Under the pieces are notes generated by a model that was not told where the DNA came from, did not search any database, and was given only the letters and a program-made list of their open reading frames with translations. This document shows positions 12,280-26,219 of a DNA stretch of 64,000 nt, piece after piece (position 1 is the first letter of the stretch; each line of letters starts with the position of its first letter). This DNA comes from Sphagnum compactum. Lineage: Eukaryota; Bryophyta; Sphagnopsida; Sphagnales. Location of the stretch: the NCBI GenBank assembly GCA_965153455.1, contig OZ234494.1:9052001-9116000 (forward strand), written 5' to 3'. Position numbers and translations under genes: made by a program.

Positions 12280-15200
12280 TTCCATGACCATGTTCAATAG
12301 TATTTTGTGAAAGATGTATCAATCAACAAAAAACAATAAACTCTTTTAATTGTATATCAATCATCACATGTTAAGTATCATTTATTTTCACAAATATAAC
12401 TATGCAAAAAATGGAGGAAAAATGCAATAAGAAGAAGAAGAAAAATCCATATCCATTAATTAAATGATTACAAATTCATCTAGTCATTAATCATTGAACA
12501 TAAAAGCAAACCAACAAATTGGTTTCATTTGTAACATGTTGTCACCACCTTAAATAGTTTCAAACACTAGTTGTTTCGTGTTTGGCCTCTTGATTTTTGT
12601 TAAACCATTATCTTGTTTTGTTGGAGGTCTTAGATCATATTGACTTTGGCACCTTCCCTTTGAAAGGTAACAAAAACAAGCAAGTTGTGACCTTTTGCCC
12701 CCCATGAAAAAATGGATAGTTTAAAGCAACACCGCAATGTTGTGAGCAAAGGGCAACAAGATAATTTTGTGAAGAAGTGAACATGAGTAGGTGATCTTGA
12801 TATAATATTTTTCATAATATTCTACCCATGTGGACAAAATATATGTTGATGTGGACAAATATTGTGCCACATGGTCATGGATGAAAATGCTTATGGATGA
12901 AATTTGATAATGAATGAAAGTTATGGATGATTTCTTTTTTTAAATGTGGGTGGCATAGGTTTGTGAACCTTGATTTTGGAAACTTATGCACATAAACTTA
13001 AAAAGTTATGCTTGAAATTCAACTTTAGATGTACTATCTTGCACTATGCATTCATTTCAATTATTAAATAAACGAATTCAAAAACAAAATGAAAAAGAAG
13101 GAATGTGTATATTTAGTGTACTTGTGTGGCAACGCTAATTAAGACTTGCATTGGCATCTAGACTAATTAAGATTAAAGAGAGGTTTGAATTATGTTTTTG
13201 GAAAGAAGATTTGAATTAATCTTCTTCCATGAGGATGTTCAAAATGAATATCGAAAAGGTGAAAGGTCATTTTTACATATCACATTTTAAATATAAAAAG
13301 GAAAAAAAGGGACCTTAAACATGACAAATTAATTTGGATTTTGTTTCGAATTTTGCTTTTGAATTAATGTATTTCATTTTGTTTGAAATAATGACAAATA
13401 ATAAGAATTCTATTGCATTTTGATCATAATTGTGTATGTGAATATTATGAGCAATGTTGTAAATAGAGATGTATCAAATTTGTTATGCAGTACTTTAGAT
13501 GTAGAGACTAAAGTGTAGATTGTATGATAAAAAGTGCAGTTTAGAACTACAGAATTCAATGTTTACTAATACCCTCCATCTACACATACAATAACAAATC
13601 TTCCATATTTGGAAATTATGTTTCAAATTCTACATTGAACAAAACATCTTACATCTCATACTATTAGTGGTACTACTTTAAATTCAATGTACTCTCTTGA
13701 ATTACATACCCACTTAAGTAATTGACCAAACAAATTCAAGTGCATAGCCAAATGAAAGAATTTGAAAATAAGTGACAAATGTGAATATATATAATATATT
13801 CTCCATCTTCACATACTTTGCCAAACATGAAGGACTATGCTTCAAGTTCTACATTAGTTTTGGATGTACTCGCTTTCAAATCTCATATGCACAAACAAAG
13901 GCCATAGATGCACATTTACATCCCCTATCTACAAATTATTCTTACTATGTAGCCATGGCACAATTTGTTAATTTATGAACTGCATTTCAACTCCATGTCA
14001 AATAACAAATGAAAATTTCCATTTGCCCACAAAACATGACATGTTGTAAAATGTGATATAGGTGCTTACAATGTACCTATTCCCCCACCCGCTGCAGGAA
14101 GTTACCATCATCATGATAAAATCCAAGTGTGAGCCAAAAAAATTCCAATTATCACTTCATATTGTTTATGGTTTTCAGGTGGACCAAAAGTGATGGAATA
14201 AATTTTTCCATACCCTATAGGAGGAAAAGGTGGCATGACAACACTTGCTTCAAAAATTCAACCAACTTCCCACTTATTTTGTTGTTGAATTGAAGCTTGA
14301 ATATTGTAGGACATTGGATATTTTTATTACTGTGAATTTGTGGCCAAGCATCTACATGCGATAAAATATTGATAGGGGAAAATCTCCCGTCACAAAAAAG
14401 ATTTCTAAAAAATTCCAATGGTTGATTGATAGGGGCATATATCAAGTCGCAAAGAAGATTTTTAAGAAGGCATGTTAGTTGTTTGCAAAGGAAAACATTA
14501 GCTTCTTCCAATGTTGTTACCTTGTCTTGAGAGAGATCAATCCTTTCTTGCATAAGCAATGTTGAAGGCACAATTAGCCTATCCATTACATACTTTCTCC
14601 TAGCGCTTTTAACGGAACTATTCAAATCATCATGACAAAACAAGAACTTGTGAGCCTTGTAAGGTGCATAGTTACACCATGCAAATTGGCAACCTAATTA
14701 CCATCAAGGAAAAAGGTTTCCAAATAAAGAAAAGAATAAGAATGCACACCTCAAATTTCATGTCTACCTTTTTGTTTTTGCCTTCTAGTAGTAACTACCG
14801 TCTTGTGGCAGAATGCACTTTCTATTCCAAAACTAGAGTAGAGAGTAGATAATATTCTAACTTTATGGAACAAAAGAAAAACTAATACATAAGAGTAACA
14901 AAGTTTTATATAAATTTGTTATGAACTATTTTCCGTTCCTTTATCACATTCTAAGTAAAACACAAACCAACAAGGAATGTTAGAATCCATACAACTTTAA
15001 CCATTTTCCATCACATAATGACAAATACCATTTTTCCCCATGTTCTTCTCCTTGTTTTTCATAAAAGAATGTTACACAAGCATCTTCCTAATGCTAATGA
15101 TCTAATTTTCTAATTTTCTAATCTTCTAATGTAATCCTTCACTCCTCCCAAGAAATAAATAAGGAACTTAAGAAGGATGTTCACCACACAAAGGTTGAGT

Positions 15201-18200
15201 CTTTATCCTCCTAAATTTCCTAATCCTCTTACATCTCTTTATCTTAATCCTTTCCACACATCTTAATTAAAGGAAATCTATCCATCCCTTATCCATTTGG
15301 ACTAATTAATTTATATGATTTCACCCCCTAGTAATAAAAGATGGTAAGTAGGATATTTACCACTAGTAAATAAATAATTATTAAGATGCCCTTTTAAATG
15401 AACTAGATTAGGATATTATTTCTAGTAACTAATATATTTTTATTAGAATTCCTCCTAATATTAAATTTTGATTATTTTATCCCATGAAGGTAGTTCATTA
15501 TATATTGACGATATTACCGTTAGAAAACATTTTCACTTAAAATTTTTCATAAGAATGTTTTGCCATTTGATGGTAACTACCATTTAATGACGATACTATT
15601 GTCTCATAACATCTATAGTGTTTAACCAACATAAGACAATTTTCTACCATTAACATGCACCTTTGGAACCATGACAACCCAAAATAAAATGGAACAAAAA
15701 TGCCACAATTTATTCTTTTCTATATGATTTTGGCTTTGCAATAATGTTTGATGTCTTTGTGTATATAAAACATTGAATGTTTGACTTGGGAAGGGCATTA
15801 TTCAATACTTCAATTAACACCATCACCACAAATTTTTTAAAACATTTCTTTACCATTGTGTGTGAAAATTAAAGGTGCTCTTTTACATTACCATTCAATT
15901 AGCCAACGTGCACATTTGCTGGGTGCAATCACAATCAAATGAGCCAATGGTGACAAAAGACTCCCACAAATGGGCCCTTTGTGGACATTTTAACATTTTC
16001 ATAAAAAAATTCTTTCAAAAAAGAGTATTGCAACATGTTTTTTAAAAAATGTAAAAATCCCCCAATAAATTACATTATTTGTGTTAATTTTTTTGGAATA
16101 AATATGACTTGTCTAAAAATGTACATATTTTGTTAGATTTTTTTTGAAAAATGATCATAATTTCAAATCATGCTAAAATATGATAACTACTTTAAGTTTT
16201 AATTTTGTGTATTATAAGCCATAATTTTTTTCATATACCCATTTACATCTAACAAATGATTCTTGAAATTTGGACATTTTGAAATTATATTTTAATTTTT
16301 TAAAAAATTTCAAATATTAATTTTTTTGATTATGAGTTCTTTTTAATGTGGATGGTAGGTTATCATCATTTAAAAAAAATTCCCATCAAATTTTTTATAT
16401 TAAAATAATCTTTAACCTAGTGGTTTATAAAATTGATTTTTTGGTGTTAAAGTTCAAAAGTCCTTTACTAAAACCAAAACGTAATTTATCAAATTTAATG
16501 ATTTTTTCAAAATTCTTCAACATTCATATAAATCATTTAACAAAACATTCCTTGATCAACATGACATTAAGATGACATTACATAAATATGTTTGACAAAA
16601 TTGATAGTTTTTTTATCATTCAACGTCGTTTTTGGCTTGTTTGATTGTGATCGCACCCCACTATGGTGTTGAAGCGAGTTCCAATTGTCTCCATTTCCAA
16701 ATGAGAATAGTTAACATGGTCAAGCCTATGTGAATCCCATATTGACTTTAAGGGCATTCCTACCTTTTGTTTGGTGGATCCACAAAACTCCCCACCTTCC
16801 AAATGTAATATCCTTGACAAATAAGAAGAGTTCAAGGCATTTGTTTTTACTGCAACAATCATTTGTAGAGGGTCATTAAACTAGTTAATTTTATGCAAAT
16901 GCAGTTCATTCCTATTCAGACCTCAACTAGATTAACCACCCTTCTAGTGCTCATAGTACAACACACTATGTTTGAAATTTTGCACATAGTCATTGAAGGT
17001 TGTAACATACATGCAAGGACCCCTTTCCCCAAACTATTGGAACCAAAGGTTGCAAACTATCTTTGAGAGGTTAGAAGTCAACATGTCTACCAGCTCCTCC
17101 AAGATGAATTTATGAATCAATTTTAAAGAGACAAAATAAGAATATAACTTGCATGATGTGGAGATTGTGCACAATAAATTGGCGAAACATTAGGAAAAAG
17201 TCTTACATGTAACATGAATCATCCCCATTGTTTAACTAGTTGTTGAACTTTTGAATTGCAGTTTTGGTAACAACTTCAAAGAAGTACCACCAAGATTGAA
17301 CTGCAACATACTATTGAAAATCAACGTCTAAACCATATGTTGTGTTTTTATATTCATAACATAAGGCCCTATGAATCTTTTGTAACTTGAGTGTAATCAA
17401 TGCCTAATGTATTTATCAAATGATTGAACTTAAACAATGTTAAAGGGTGAAATTGTGGCCCCCAATCATTACCCCTCCTTCAGGGGGTAAGACTAGGGAC
17501 AAGGTTAATTGACACATTATTACTTCATGTAAAGACTACCTTCATTTTCTTTCTTTACTACACCTATTCAAGTAGTAAACAAGAGGTCATACAAGTGGAA
17601 ATGGGGAAGGTAAGGGTATGGCGTTTAAACCAAACCTACCTTTGTATCAGTTTTCTAATCCAAGGACTAAAGGGTAGAACGAAGGGAGGGCAAGATGAGA
17701 GAGGAAAACCTAAGAATAATTATTATCAATGGGTTTTTAATACCTTCAACGTCCCCTGGATACTTCCCAAGGGGCTACAGACCTTTCTAACTATATTGTC
17801 CTTCCCTTCTCCATGCTTACAGGTTCTCTAGTGACTCTGTCTGCCACTTGCATCCCTCGACGTCCCTCCTTTGTGGCCTTTTCATCTGCAACCCATTATC
17901 ATACCTTTAATTTCCACCACCATGGACTTGCTACTACCCTCTTGTGGTAACCATTAGTTTAAGGTTCTAGGGACTACCTAGGAATCAACCCTCTTACTTT
18001 TTATCCTAGAAGAAATGTGGAGATACTAACTAAAGGAAACATCCTACTTGTATCATTAAAACAACATTACCTTCCACACTTAATAAAACATCAAAGCAAT
18101 ATAAGAAACTCGAGTCCTTCAACCATCTTCCAGTAAAATCACACACAAAGTACATACTTCTTCCTCCATTCCTCTCATCCACACTCTAAGTGATATTTCT

Positions 18201-18540
18201 CTATCTCCCAAAAGCCTTAATGAAAAACTATTTCTCTTCCCCCTTCCTCTATTCCCCTTCCCCCCATACCACACACAAGGCCCTCATTGACCCCTAAAAA
18301 AAAGGCCCTTATCCTAATCCCTTCCTAGAAATCTCCTAGATGATTGTGTGAATTACCCTCAACCACTCACTAACCCGAACTACCTAATCCCACTAGCTTC
18401 ACCCCTTGGGTAAGGGATGGTAAATCTACCACTAATAACTAGTAGTCACTAGGAAGCCTATGGATCTATTTAGTCTAGAGATTTCTACCCATTAACAAAC
18501 AAGTTCAATCCTTGTCAACCAATTTCACATCCAAATCTCC
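12280..18540. other. AT-rich interior of the inverted-repeat element, no supported gene
   Basis: The longest ORFs are 142 codons at 14,215-14,643 (minus, no ATG at its head) and 80 codons at 16,620-16,862 (minus, ATG start). Neither shows a motif I recognise, and both sit in decayed sequence. I see no RNA gene. Confidence 0.5.
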
Positions 18541-18543
18541 AAA

Positions 18544-19230
18544 CTCATGAACAATTTGCATGGCATTCCATTTTGCTTGCACACCATCTATTTTGAACCC
18601 CTTGAAATTGGGTTTAGTAACATCATGTTTTAAAACAATGTCATTGAACTTCCTCCACATTTTGCATTGTGCTTATGTATACTATGATTAGATGTCACAT
18701 ATTGCAATGGTGATGACTTTGTAATAAACTGGGTCATAGACATGATAGGCTTTAGTTGTCCAACCTTGAACACACTTCAATGATCAAACATGATGCAAGC
18801 ACTTTGGAGATTATCGTCAAGTTGCATTCACACCACTAAATCTAGTTCATTATCTTGGCCATTGATTAACATTTTGAAAGGAAAAACCTTTTGTCCAAAC
18901 ATTTGCCCATGAAAACAAGTATCTTAAATATAATCATAAGGACTCATGGACTTTAGTGTAAAATGTTGTCGATGTAACTTCTATTCCCATGATGATGCTT
19001 GGAAAATGCAATCATGTTTCAAATGTTCAATTAGCAAAAGGTAAATTTGTCCATCACTTGATGTAGTTTATTGCCCTTCAAGAGCTCCATAAGCCTATCA
19101 CCATCTTCATTGAACAAGTGATCAAACAAAAATGTCTTACACACAACCAATGCAATTGCAAAGGGTGTTACATTGGGTGTGTGAAACACCTACACCTCAA
19201 CCAAAGACTTGATCTTTTCCACAACCTTAA
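18544..19230 (-). pseudogene. Decayed transposase-like gene, copy 1
   Basis: On the minus strand, pieces in different frames read in order: a segment with LFNEDGDRLMELLKGNK and VMDKFTF near 19.05-19.15 kb, then AYHVYDPVYYKVITIAICD near 18,690-18,745, then FKGFKIDGVQAKWNAM near 18,555-18,605. Stops and shifts separate them. A second remnant at 53.2-53.7 kb has the matching blocks YHVYDP..CHVMTI and FKGFMTINAQANFNVM in the same order and spacing, so this was a real protein family. The acidic residues in CD and ID/IN-type positions suggest a DDE transposase. I do not recognise the exact family. Confidence 0.55.
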
Positions 19231-19639
19231 TTTGCCATTTGCAATGGGATGGTCATGCATGCCAAGGTGAATGGTCGCTCTTGGAAGGGTGTCCAATTTG
19301 TGAATGACATAATACATCCAACATTTGCAAGTCTACACACAAATGAGGAATTAACCACAAAATTTATAACCAATTGTGCAAACTAGAAGACCTAAGACAA
19401 TTGTTTTTACAATTAGAAGCTAAATTGACTCTAGTGCAAGCACCAATCACACAAACTTGTCACACTTGTCATAAATTGGCAATGGAAATGGCCCAAACAT
19501 CTATTGGTTCCAAAACCCGATCTAAAATTGTTAATAATGTTGGTTGTCTTGACTTTGTACTAAGCATGACCATCATACTTCATGTCCATTCCTTACATTT
19601 GTTTAAAATGTCCTAATCATAGGAAAAAATGCCCCTTTT

Positions 19640-22600
19640 TAACCAATTGTTTTTCAATTGCATGTCATTTCAACTATGTTACAACTTCATGTTTTTTACC
19701 ATGTGATTTGCAAGTAAATCAATCAACCTATTGATTTAGTAAACAATTGAAACCAACCTTGACTAAAGGGCCAACTCTAGAATATTATTGGCATCAACAA
19801 ACTTTTCAATTAATCTATAATTGTAGATATCACATCATGCAACTATTGAATGATGTGGTTACATCACAAGTCATTTGTTTGATTATTTTGGTAATCATGT
19901 TTTCGAGATGGATGAAAAAATTTAAGTTGGATGGATGAAATGTTGTGCACATTTTTAATTTTGCATCTAAGTAAACTACTTTAGACCTATTTAGACTACC
20001 TATACATTTAGGTTAACTACCTATTACATAGTTATACATAGGTTACTTAGTATACTAGCTTACAATATACCTAAGCTACCTCCTAGATAGTTTAATCTAG
20101 GACATGGGCATAGACATGGTAAAGTATGCCAGCCAAAGACACTTGCTATTTTTTTGGAAAATATCCATAAAATATATTTTAATGTATTGAATCCATGAAT
20201 ATTATTTAAGTCAATGATCAACACTTATAAGTTCTTTGATTTCATTGCATAATATTGAAGAAACACATGTTTTAATATGCATTTAAATACATATTTTTGA
20301 AATGCAAGTACAAAAAAAACATGTCACAGTTTTGCAAAATTGAATTACAAGTACATGACAAAAGAACACCAATTAAAATTATGATAATTTTAAGTTGATG
20401 AAGGCTTAGTGTGTATGGATATAGTTTCAACTTTTCATATTCTAGTCATAATCTATCAAAGTTTTAATGTAAAAGTATTCTGGAAAATTTCAACAACCAA
20501 CCAATTTTAAATATGTTTTTCATTCTTTTTTCTTATATAAAAATTCTTCAAACTTTACGTACAACTTACAATAAACTCAATGAAGTGCTTTATGATTTCA
20601 AAATGCAATTTAAATAGGCTTTTAATATTATTTTTAATATTAATGTTGAAAATATATTTTTTAAAAATATATTTTTTTAAGACTATTTTTTTGGCATACT
20701 TTATCATGTTTGGACCCACATTTATAGGTAGTTTAACCTAATCACATGGCCTAGGTTTAAGCCTAGCCTAAGTGCCACATGGTGTAGGTGTAGGCCTCAC
20801 TTTAAATGACACATGGCTTGAGCTAGGTTTAGGCTTAGGTGCCACATGGTTTAGTCATAGGCCTAACCTAGGTGCCAATTCACTTAGCTTAAGCACCACA
20901 TAAGTCTATGCCTAACCTAAATGCCATTTGACCTAGCCTAAGCACCGACTAGTAGAAAACCTCCTTTTAAACCAAAAAGTTTTCAACTTCACATCGTTTG
21001 CAACTATGTTGTAATTAGGATTTTTTAATTTAAAAAAATGGAAAAATTACTAATTAAATCGACCCATCTATTATATTGGTATATAGTTGAAAGTATTTTC
21101 AACTAGGTGGTCATTTGCCAAATATTCCCAACATCAACAATGGTCCCAAGTTGAATGCCCAACTGTGTTGGTAAACAATGTGAAGTATGTTTCAACTAAG
21201 GGGCCATTTTGGGAATATTCTTAGCATCTAAAGCTTTGGAGTGATATTATTTGGTTGATTAGCACATTTTAGGAATACACTTTAACTTGAGGGAGGATCA
21301 CACATTTTTAGCAACATGTGTATTCCTATGGTTGTGTGGAGAGGTATTATAAAATTATTTCTGTTATTTGTGATCCTCCGTCAATTTTAGAGCATGTTAT
21401 TACAAAAAAATGTGATTTTATGTGTCCAATAGGGGTTTTGTTAGTTGTATGATGTTCGAAATCAATTCTATCATACCTTTTTTATGTTGTGAAGGTTGCA
21501 AATTTGGTTCTTGAGCCTATTTTCTCTAGGAGAAAAATGTAATTGCCAAGATTTTGATAACTACCATGTTTGTGAAGGTAAGGAGGAAAAAGAAACGCAA
21601 TTGTACTATAAATTCTAGGTTTACAATTTAAGGTTTATAGTTTACAATTTACACACCTAGAGAAGAATTCTTCAAATTTTTTTTTAAAAAACTCCTATTA
21701 ATGAGTATTATGTTTCATAACATAATTGCTTCATATAGCTCAAGTGACTATGGTCATTATATGGAAATAGAAAAGTAAAATTGTTAGGATTACCGAATCA
21801 AAAGCTAGGGTTGGATTTTATTGTTCATTACAACAATCCAATAATCCAAAGTTACCAGTAGTAGGAAGGAGTGGTTGAAAAGCCATTATTTGCACTATTT
21901 TAGGTGGAGGTTCACTTGTTTCCACCATTTTAATTATGTTCTAAAAGGAGTTAGGTGAAATCAGGTGGCTTGAATTAAACCACCATTTAGTGGGATCAAG
22001 TGGTTGATTTTGGACGATATCTAGGTGATTAGTTTGTTAATGCCACTTTTGTAGGAGGTAGGTAAAGTACCTATTTGATTATTTAAAGGCTTGTTTCGTG
22101 TGTGGAAGAAAAAGGGAATTGAATATATGATGCATGTTCAAATTTCTAAATAAAATTATGTGTGATAAAATAGATTAGACTTGAATAAAAACTGTAATAG
22201 TGGTAGTAAGGTACTATAATGTTCCAATAGCCTTATAAGATGTGATTATGACAAAACATGTGCAAAAAATGGTGATTCATTGTGTTTTACTTTTGTTACT
22301 AACGTGTGTGCCACCTAAGGAAATATCTATATGTAGCTACTTTATCTAGTAGTGTTAAGCTTACTAAAAAAACACTAAAAGCATTCATTATTGGAATTGT
22401 TACATTGTTAGAATTATTTGTTAAGGATTAGAATAACAACTTACCAACAGTAAATTCCATCATAGTAGCCTGGAACATAGTGTTTTTTGTTCTAATAGGT
22501 TTTTATCTATGTTAATTAACTATTGTAAGACTTTCCTTCTAAAGATCTAGGTGTAGTAGTTTGTTTTTTATATATTTTCAGATCTAATAACCCTTAGCTA

Positions 22601-23310
22601 CTATACTATTTTGACACTTGAAATCTCTTGGACATTAGCTTAGAGTTTTATGAAATTTTATCACATTATAATCTATAGTAGGTAATTAAACTTTTAAATA
22701 TATATATTTTCACATGTTTGCTTACTTAGTAAGATTAATCTATTGTCTCCACCTAGATGTAATATGTCCTATTGGGTCCTTAGAAATAACTAGTTTCCAA
22801 TAACACAAATAACAAGCCAGAGATAATAGTACCTATGGGAGGAATTACCTTGAATATGATCCCACAAAAAAAAATACAAAAAGGAAATAAAGAAGAAGAA
22901 TTTTTTTTAGAGGTATCTTCCATTGATTTCAATCCTACTTCATTTGTTTCATATGATAGTACAAAACACCCCCTCCATTCTTGCCAATTCTAGTAGTGTA
23001 TTCCCATTTACATACACACATTTGAATATTAACATTAGAATTCATATGTTCCTAAAAATAAATGACCCTGCAAGATTTTTACAACTTCAATGTTCATATG
23101 AGTTGTTCAAATGAACTACAAAATTTTAGTGAAAAGGATCATGAAGCTTTGAACATAGTTTGCAACACTAATACAAATGTAAGTCAATTCCTATGGAAAC
23201 AACTTACAAGTGATATGTGAACATGTAATAAGTCCAAAAAAATGAAGTTTTTATTATAGGGTTTAAGCCTTCTATGTAATAACTAATATAATTGTAATCA
23301 TACACCCCTA
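19640..23310. other. AT-rich sequence, no gene seen
   Basis: Contains the 20,720-20,960 array and otherwise only very short ORFs. CCTATTTAG/ACCTA words at 19,960-20,100 resemble the interior of the long inverted repeats. Confidence 0.5.
20720..20960. repeat. AGGTGCCACATGG array
   Basis: GTGCCACATGG recurs with CTAGGTTTAGGC-type spacers at about 40-55 base spacing (near 20,780, 20,810, 20,850 and 20,880). It resembles the CCTAGG-rich sequence just outside both long inverted repeats. Confidence 0.5.
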
Positions 23311-23319
23311 GAAGAAATC

Positions 23320-23830
23320 ATGTTGTTTGCAACCACCTCTCATGCAACTAAATGTTGTTTGCAATTATGAAAAGTTGTTTATGCAACTACTTTTCAAGTT
23401 TGGATTAGTTTTGGTGTTCTTTGCAACTAGGTTATGAGTATGATCTATTCCATCCTTCCTTTAGGCTAATTTTCATGGTGTCTTTGTATTTTTAAAAACA
23501 CCATATATATGTTTAGTTGCACATGCAACTAAACATATCACATTATAGTTGCATTCAATATTTACACTACCCAAGTACCTACTTATTAGGAACTAGATAC
23601 CTATTAAATACCTAACCTACTAGTACTAGGTACTTAGTTCCTTCAAGATATGTACCTAAGATAAAAGTATAAACACCTCATAGGTACCCAATAGATAAGA
23701 GGTAATAGTTGTGACATTGTAATTATGTTGCAATTAAAGATTTATCCCATATTTTTTGTCTTCTCTTTCAGATTTGCAAACTATATAAGTAGGTTGGCTA
23801 GGTGCATTAAAGAGATTCAAACTTAACCCT
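23320..23830. repeat. Right long inverted repeat
   Basis: Reverse-complement partner of 11,480-12,275. It includes TTTATCCCATATTTTTTGTC near 23,740 and GCAACTAAACATAT words near 23,520. It is flanked outside by GGTGCCACATGGCAC near 23,905. Confidence 0.65.
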
Positions 23831-24299
23831 AAATGGCACTAGGCTAACTGTAAGCTACGTAACCTAGGTCTAGTTATTCAAACTTTAACCTAAGTAGCTT
23901 AAACCTAACCTAGGTGCCACATGGCACATTGTGGTTAACAATCATTTGAAATCCTAACCCTAATATGATGTTCTTTGATGAATTTAGGATGTACACATGG
24001 CAATCCTATGACCACTTGATCTACAGTCATATGTAATTACAATTAAATAGTCACAACTATGATTGCAATGTTTCCCCTCAACATGCATCATGTGGCACAT
24101 TTTCTTGCATCAAAAACATGAAAGTTTTTAATCATGGATATGCAAGACATGTCATGTGGTGCATGGCTTTTAAACTGCCACATGTCAAATTTTTGTTGAT
24201 GGACATGGTAATTGCAAGTATAGTTGCATGCACTTGTTTGAAAATGAGGTGTCTTCAAATGTATGTATGCATATTTATGTTTACACTTGACTCATTTTA

Positions 24300-25568
24300 A
24301 ATGCATCTTGGCACTTTGGAAAATGCACACATTAGAAAAAACAACACAAGATGTGATGGTTAATAATTACAGACTCTTAATTTATATCATCCCTTTCCCC
24401 TATGGGCATAACAACTAAAAAATTCATGTGTTCAAAACAATTACAAAAAAAATTCGTCATAAAAATTCCAAGATCTTTCAAAGATCTAAAATGTCTAAGG
24501 ACATATTTCATAGGGGGGTGTTTTAACAAAATTTGTTAGAATAACTTCTTCCCATTAAATTTATCATTGAACTAGGATGAAAAACATCCTACAACTTTAA
24601 CAACTCCACATTGACCAAACACAAGAGCTATGAAAGTTGTTAGTCAAACATAAATCACAATAAGATGACATATCTACAATTTTCAAAATGAAACCTACTT
24701 GTAACTAAAAATTAATTAGACATTATCTAACTTAACACTTATTAACAGTAAATTTGTAGGCCATTGCAATTATGCAATGAAAAATGATTATTGGAACAAA
24801 AGTTGAATCAATAGCTTTCCATTGGGTTATTGTGATGACATCAATGTGGACACTGCCATATGAACACTACCACATGGAAAAAATGATGATGTGACAAAAT
24901 ATACGAATATGTCAAAATATATTTTATCCATGTTGAAAGAATTTGTCATACAATATTGTTTTAACGTGGACAAAATATACGTGGAATATTTTTCAAGCTC
25001 ACACTCACATGCTCATGAAATAACATTCTTAAGTTGAAAATAGTTTCTTTGATTATTCTATGAATTGTGCTTTTGATTTAAATTAATTATTTGAGTTTTT
25101 AATCCAATTGGTTAATGGTCCGTATACTTGACTCTTAGCCATTGACACTTTCTTTGAAAAAGAAAGATCTACAAAACAATGGTGACAACCCAAAGAAAGG
25201 AAAGCAAAACAAATGAACAATTTATGTGCAAATTGGAAAAATCAAAATAAGCAAGTCCATGTTGTAAAATGGAAAAAGAAAATTGAATTAACAAATACTA
25301 AGCTTATGTTAAACTTTACCATACATTATCATGTCGAGGATAAAATGAAAGGAGAAATCAAAGAACACATGTCCTATATTATACCTATTTAGATGGTATA
25401 GCCTTAATTCTGCTACCAAAGACCACAACATTAATTGATCAACTCGCAACATTGATTAATAAGTCAGAATTGAGAATGAGGGGGAAAACCCAAATTTGAG
25501 AGGTGACAATTAAAAGATTTCATTCAGGCTAAAAGCCATTTGCCACATATATTTCAGTTGAGTGATAT
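24300..25568. other. AT-rich intergenic sequence, no gene seen
   Basis: No ORF above 60 codons with a recognisable product. GTGGACAAAATATACGTGG near 24,970 also occurs in related form near 12,825, so some of this is dispersed repeat. Confidence 0.5.
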
Positions 25569-25577
25569 CAAAATGCG

Positions 25578-25916
25578 GCCACAGTGAACCAGCACCCACC
25601 AACGCACCATCCACTGGATGGATGCCCGTTATTACTCAGTTGTGGATGAACCTCAACTGAGTTAATATTTGATTTCACCTTAGTAGCCAACTTTGTAAGA
25701 AATAGGTCTCATACATAGGTAAGTAGGTAGGAAAATAGGTAACTACTTGGTAAGGGCTGATTTTACAAGTGGGTTGTCAGTAGGTAGGTAGTAAAAAAAA
25801 GCACTGAGCTAACGACCATGGTTAGCTAGGCAGCTGGAACCCAACAGACAACTGTTTCCTGACCACTTACCATCCATCCTTCATGGTGCACTGTGGGTGT
25901 TGGTTTACTATGGCCC
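25578..25916. mobile_element. Short Mutator-like (MITE-sized) element, 339 bp
   Basis: The left end reads GCCACAGTGAACCAGCACCC. The right end, reverse complemented, reads GGGCCATAGTAAACCAACAC. The directly repeated flank CAAAATGCG is at 25,569-25,577 and 25,917-25,925 (8 or 9 bases, depending on a shared G). Inside are a GGTAGG-type stretch (near 25,720) and no coding sequence. A 9-bp duplication is the Mutator hallmark, and the ends belong to the same family as the 15-kb element. Its left half is similar to 44,235-44,580. Confidence 0.8.
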
Positions 25917-26219
25917 CAAAATGCGTTACCTGTTTGTTGGTTGTACCTAGACAGATGAGACTTTGTATAAGCTTTGGGATACAATTTTAACTTCAACTGG
26001 GAACCAATTTGTGAATGATAAGTATACAAAATAGACTTAGCTGTATTATTTAAGCTGCTTATTTAATCAAATTCACACTAAATTCAAATTACCTAACCAT
26101 GTTATACAATTCTTTCAAGACTTAATTGTACTCTGGAATGTTTTTCTAACCTAATGCATTTTGCATTCAAATTACCTGGTCATGTTATACAATCCCATCA
26201 TCTTCATGATTTTGTTTGA

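Larger units (their letters stand above)
11000..24300. mobile_element. Large decayed DNA transposon bounded by long inverted repeats
   Basis: About 11,480-12,275 is the inverted, diverged copy of about 23,320-23,830. Both contain GAAGACAAAnAATATGGGAT, then GCAACTATAATGTGA, then GGAAGGATG and GGTTGCAAAC, in mirrored order. Similarity fades outward through CCTAGG-rich, GTGCCATGTGGCA-type words to about 11.0 and 24.3 kb. I cannot fix the exact ends or a target duplication. Inside is one decayed transposase-like gene on the minus strand (18.5-19.2 kb) and little else. Element type is inferred; a large inverted duplication of another kind is possible. Confidence 0.5.

Noticed and set aside
14215-14643. 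142-codon minus-strand ORF
   Set aside because: No ATG at its head and no recognisable motif; kept only as a note on the interior of the inverted-repeat element.
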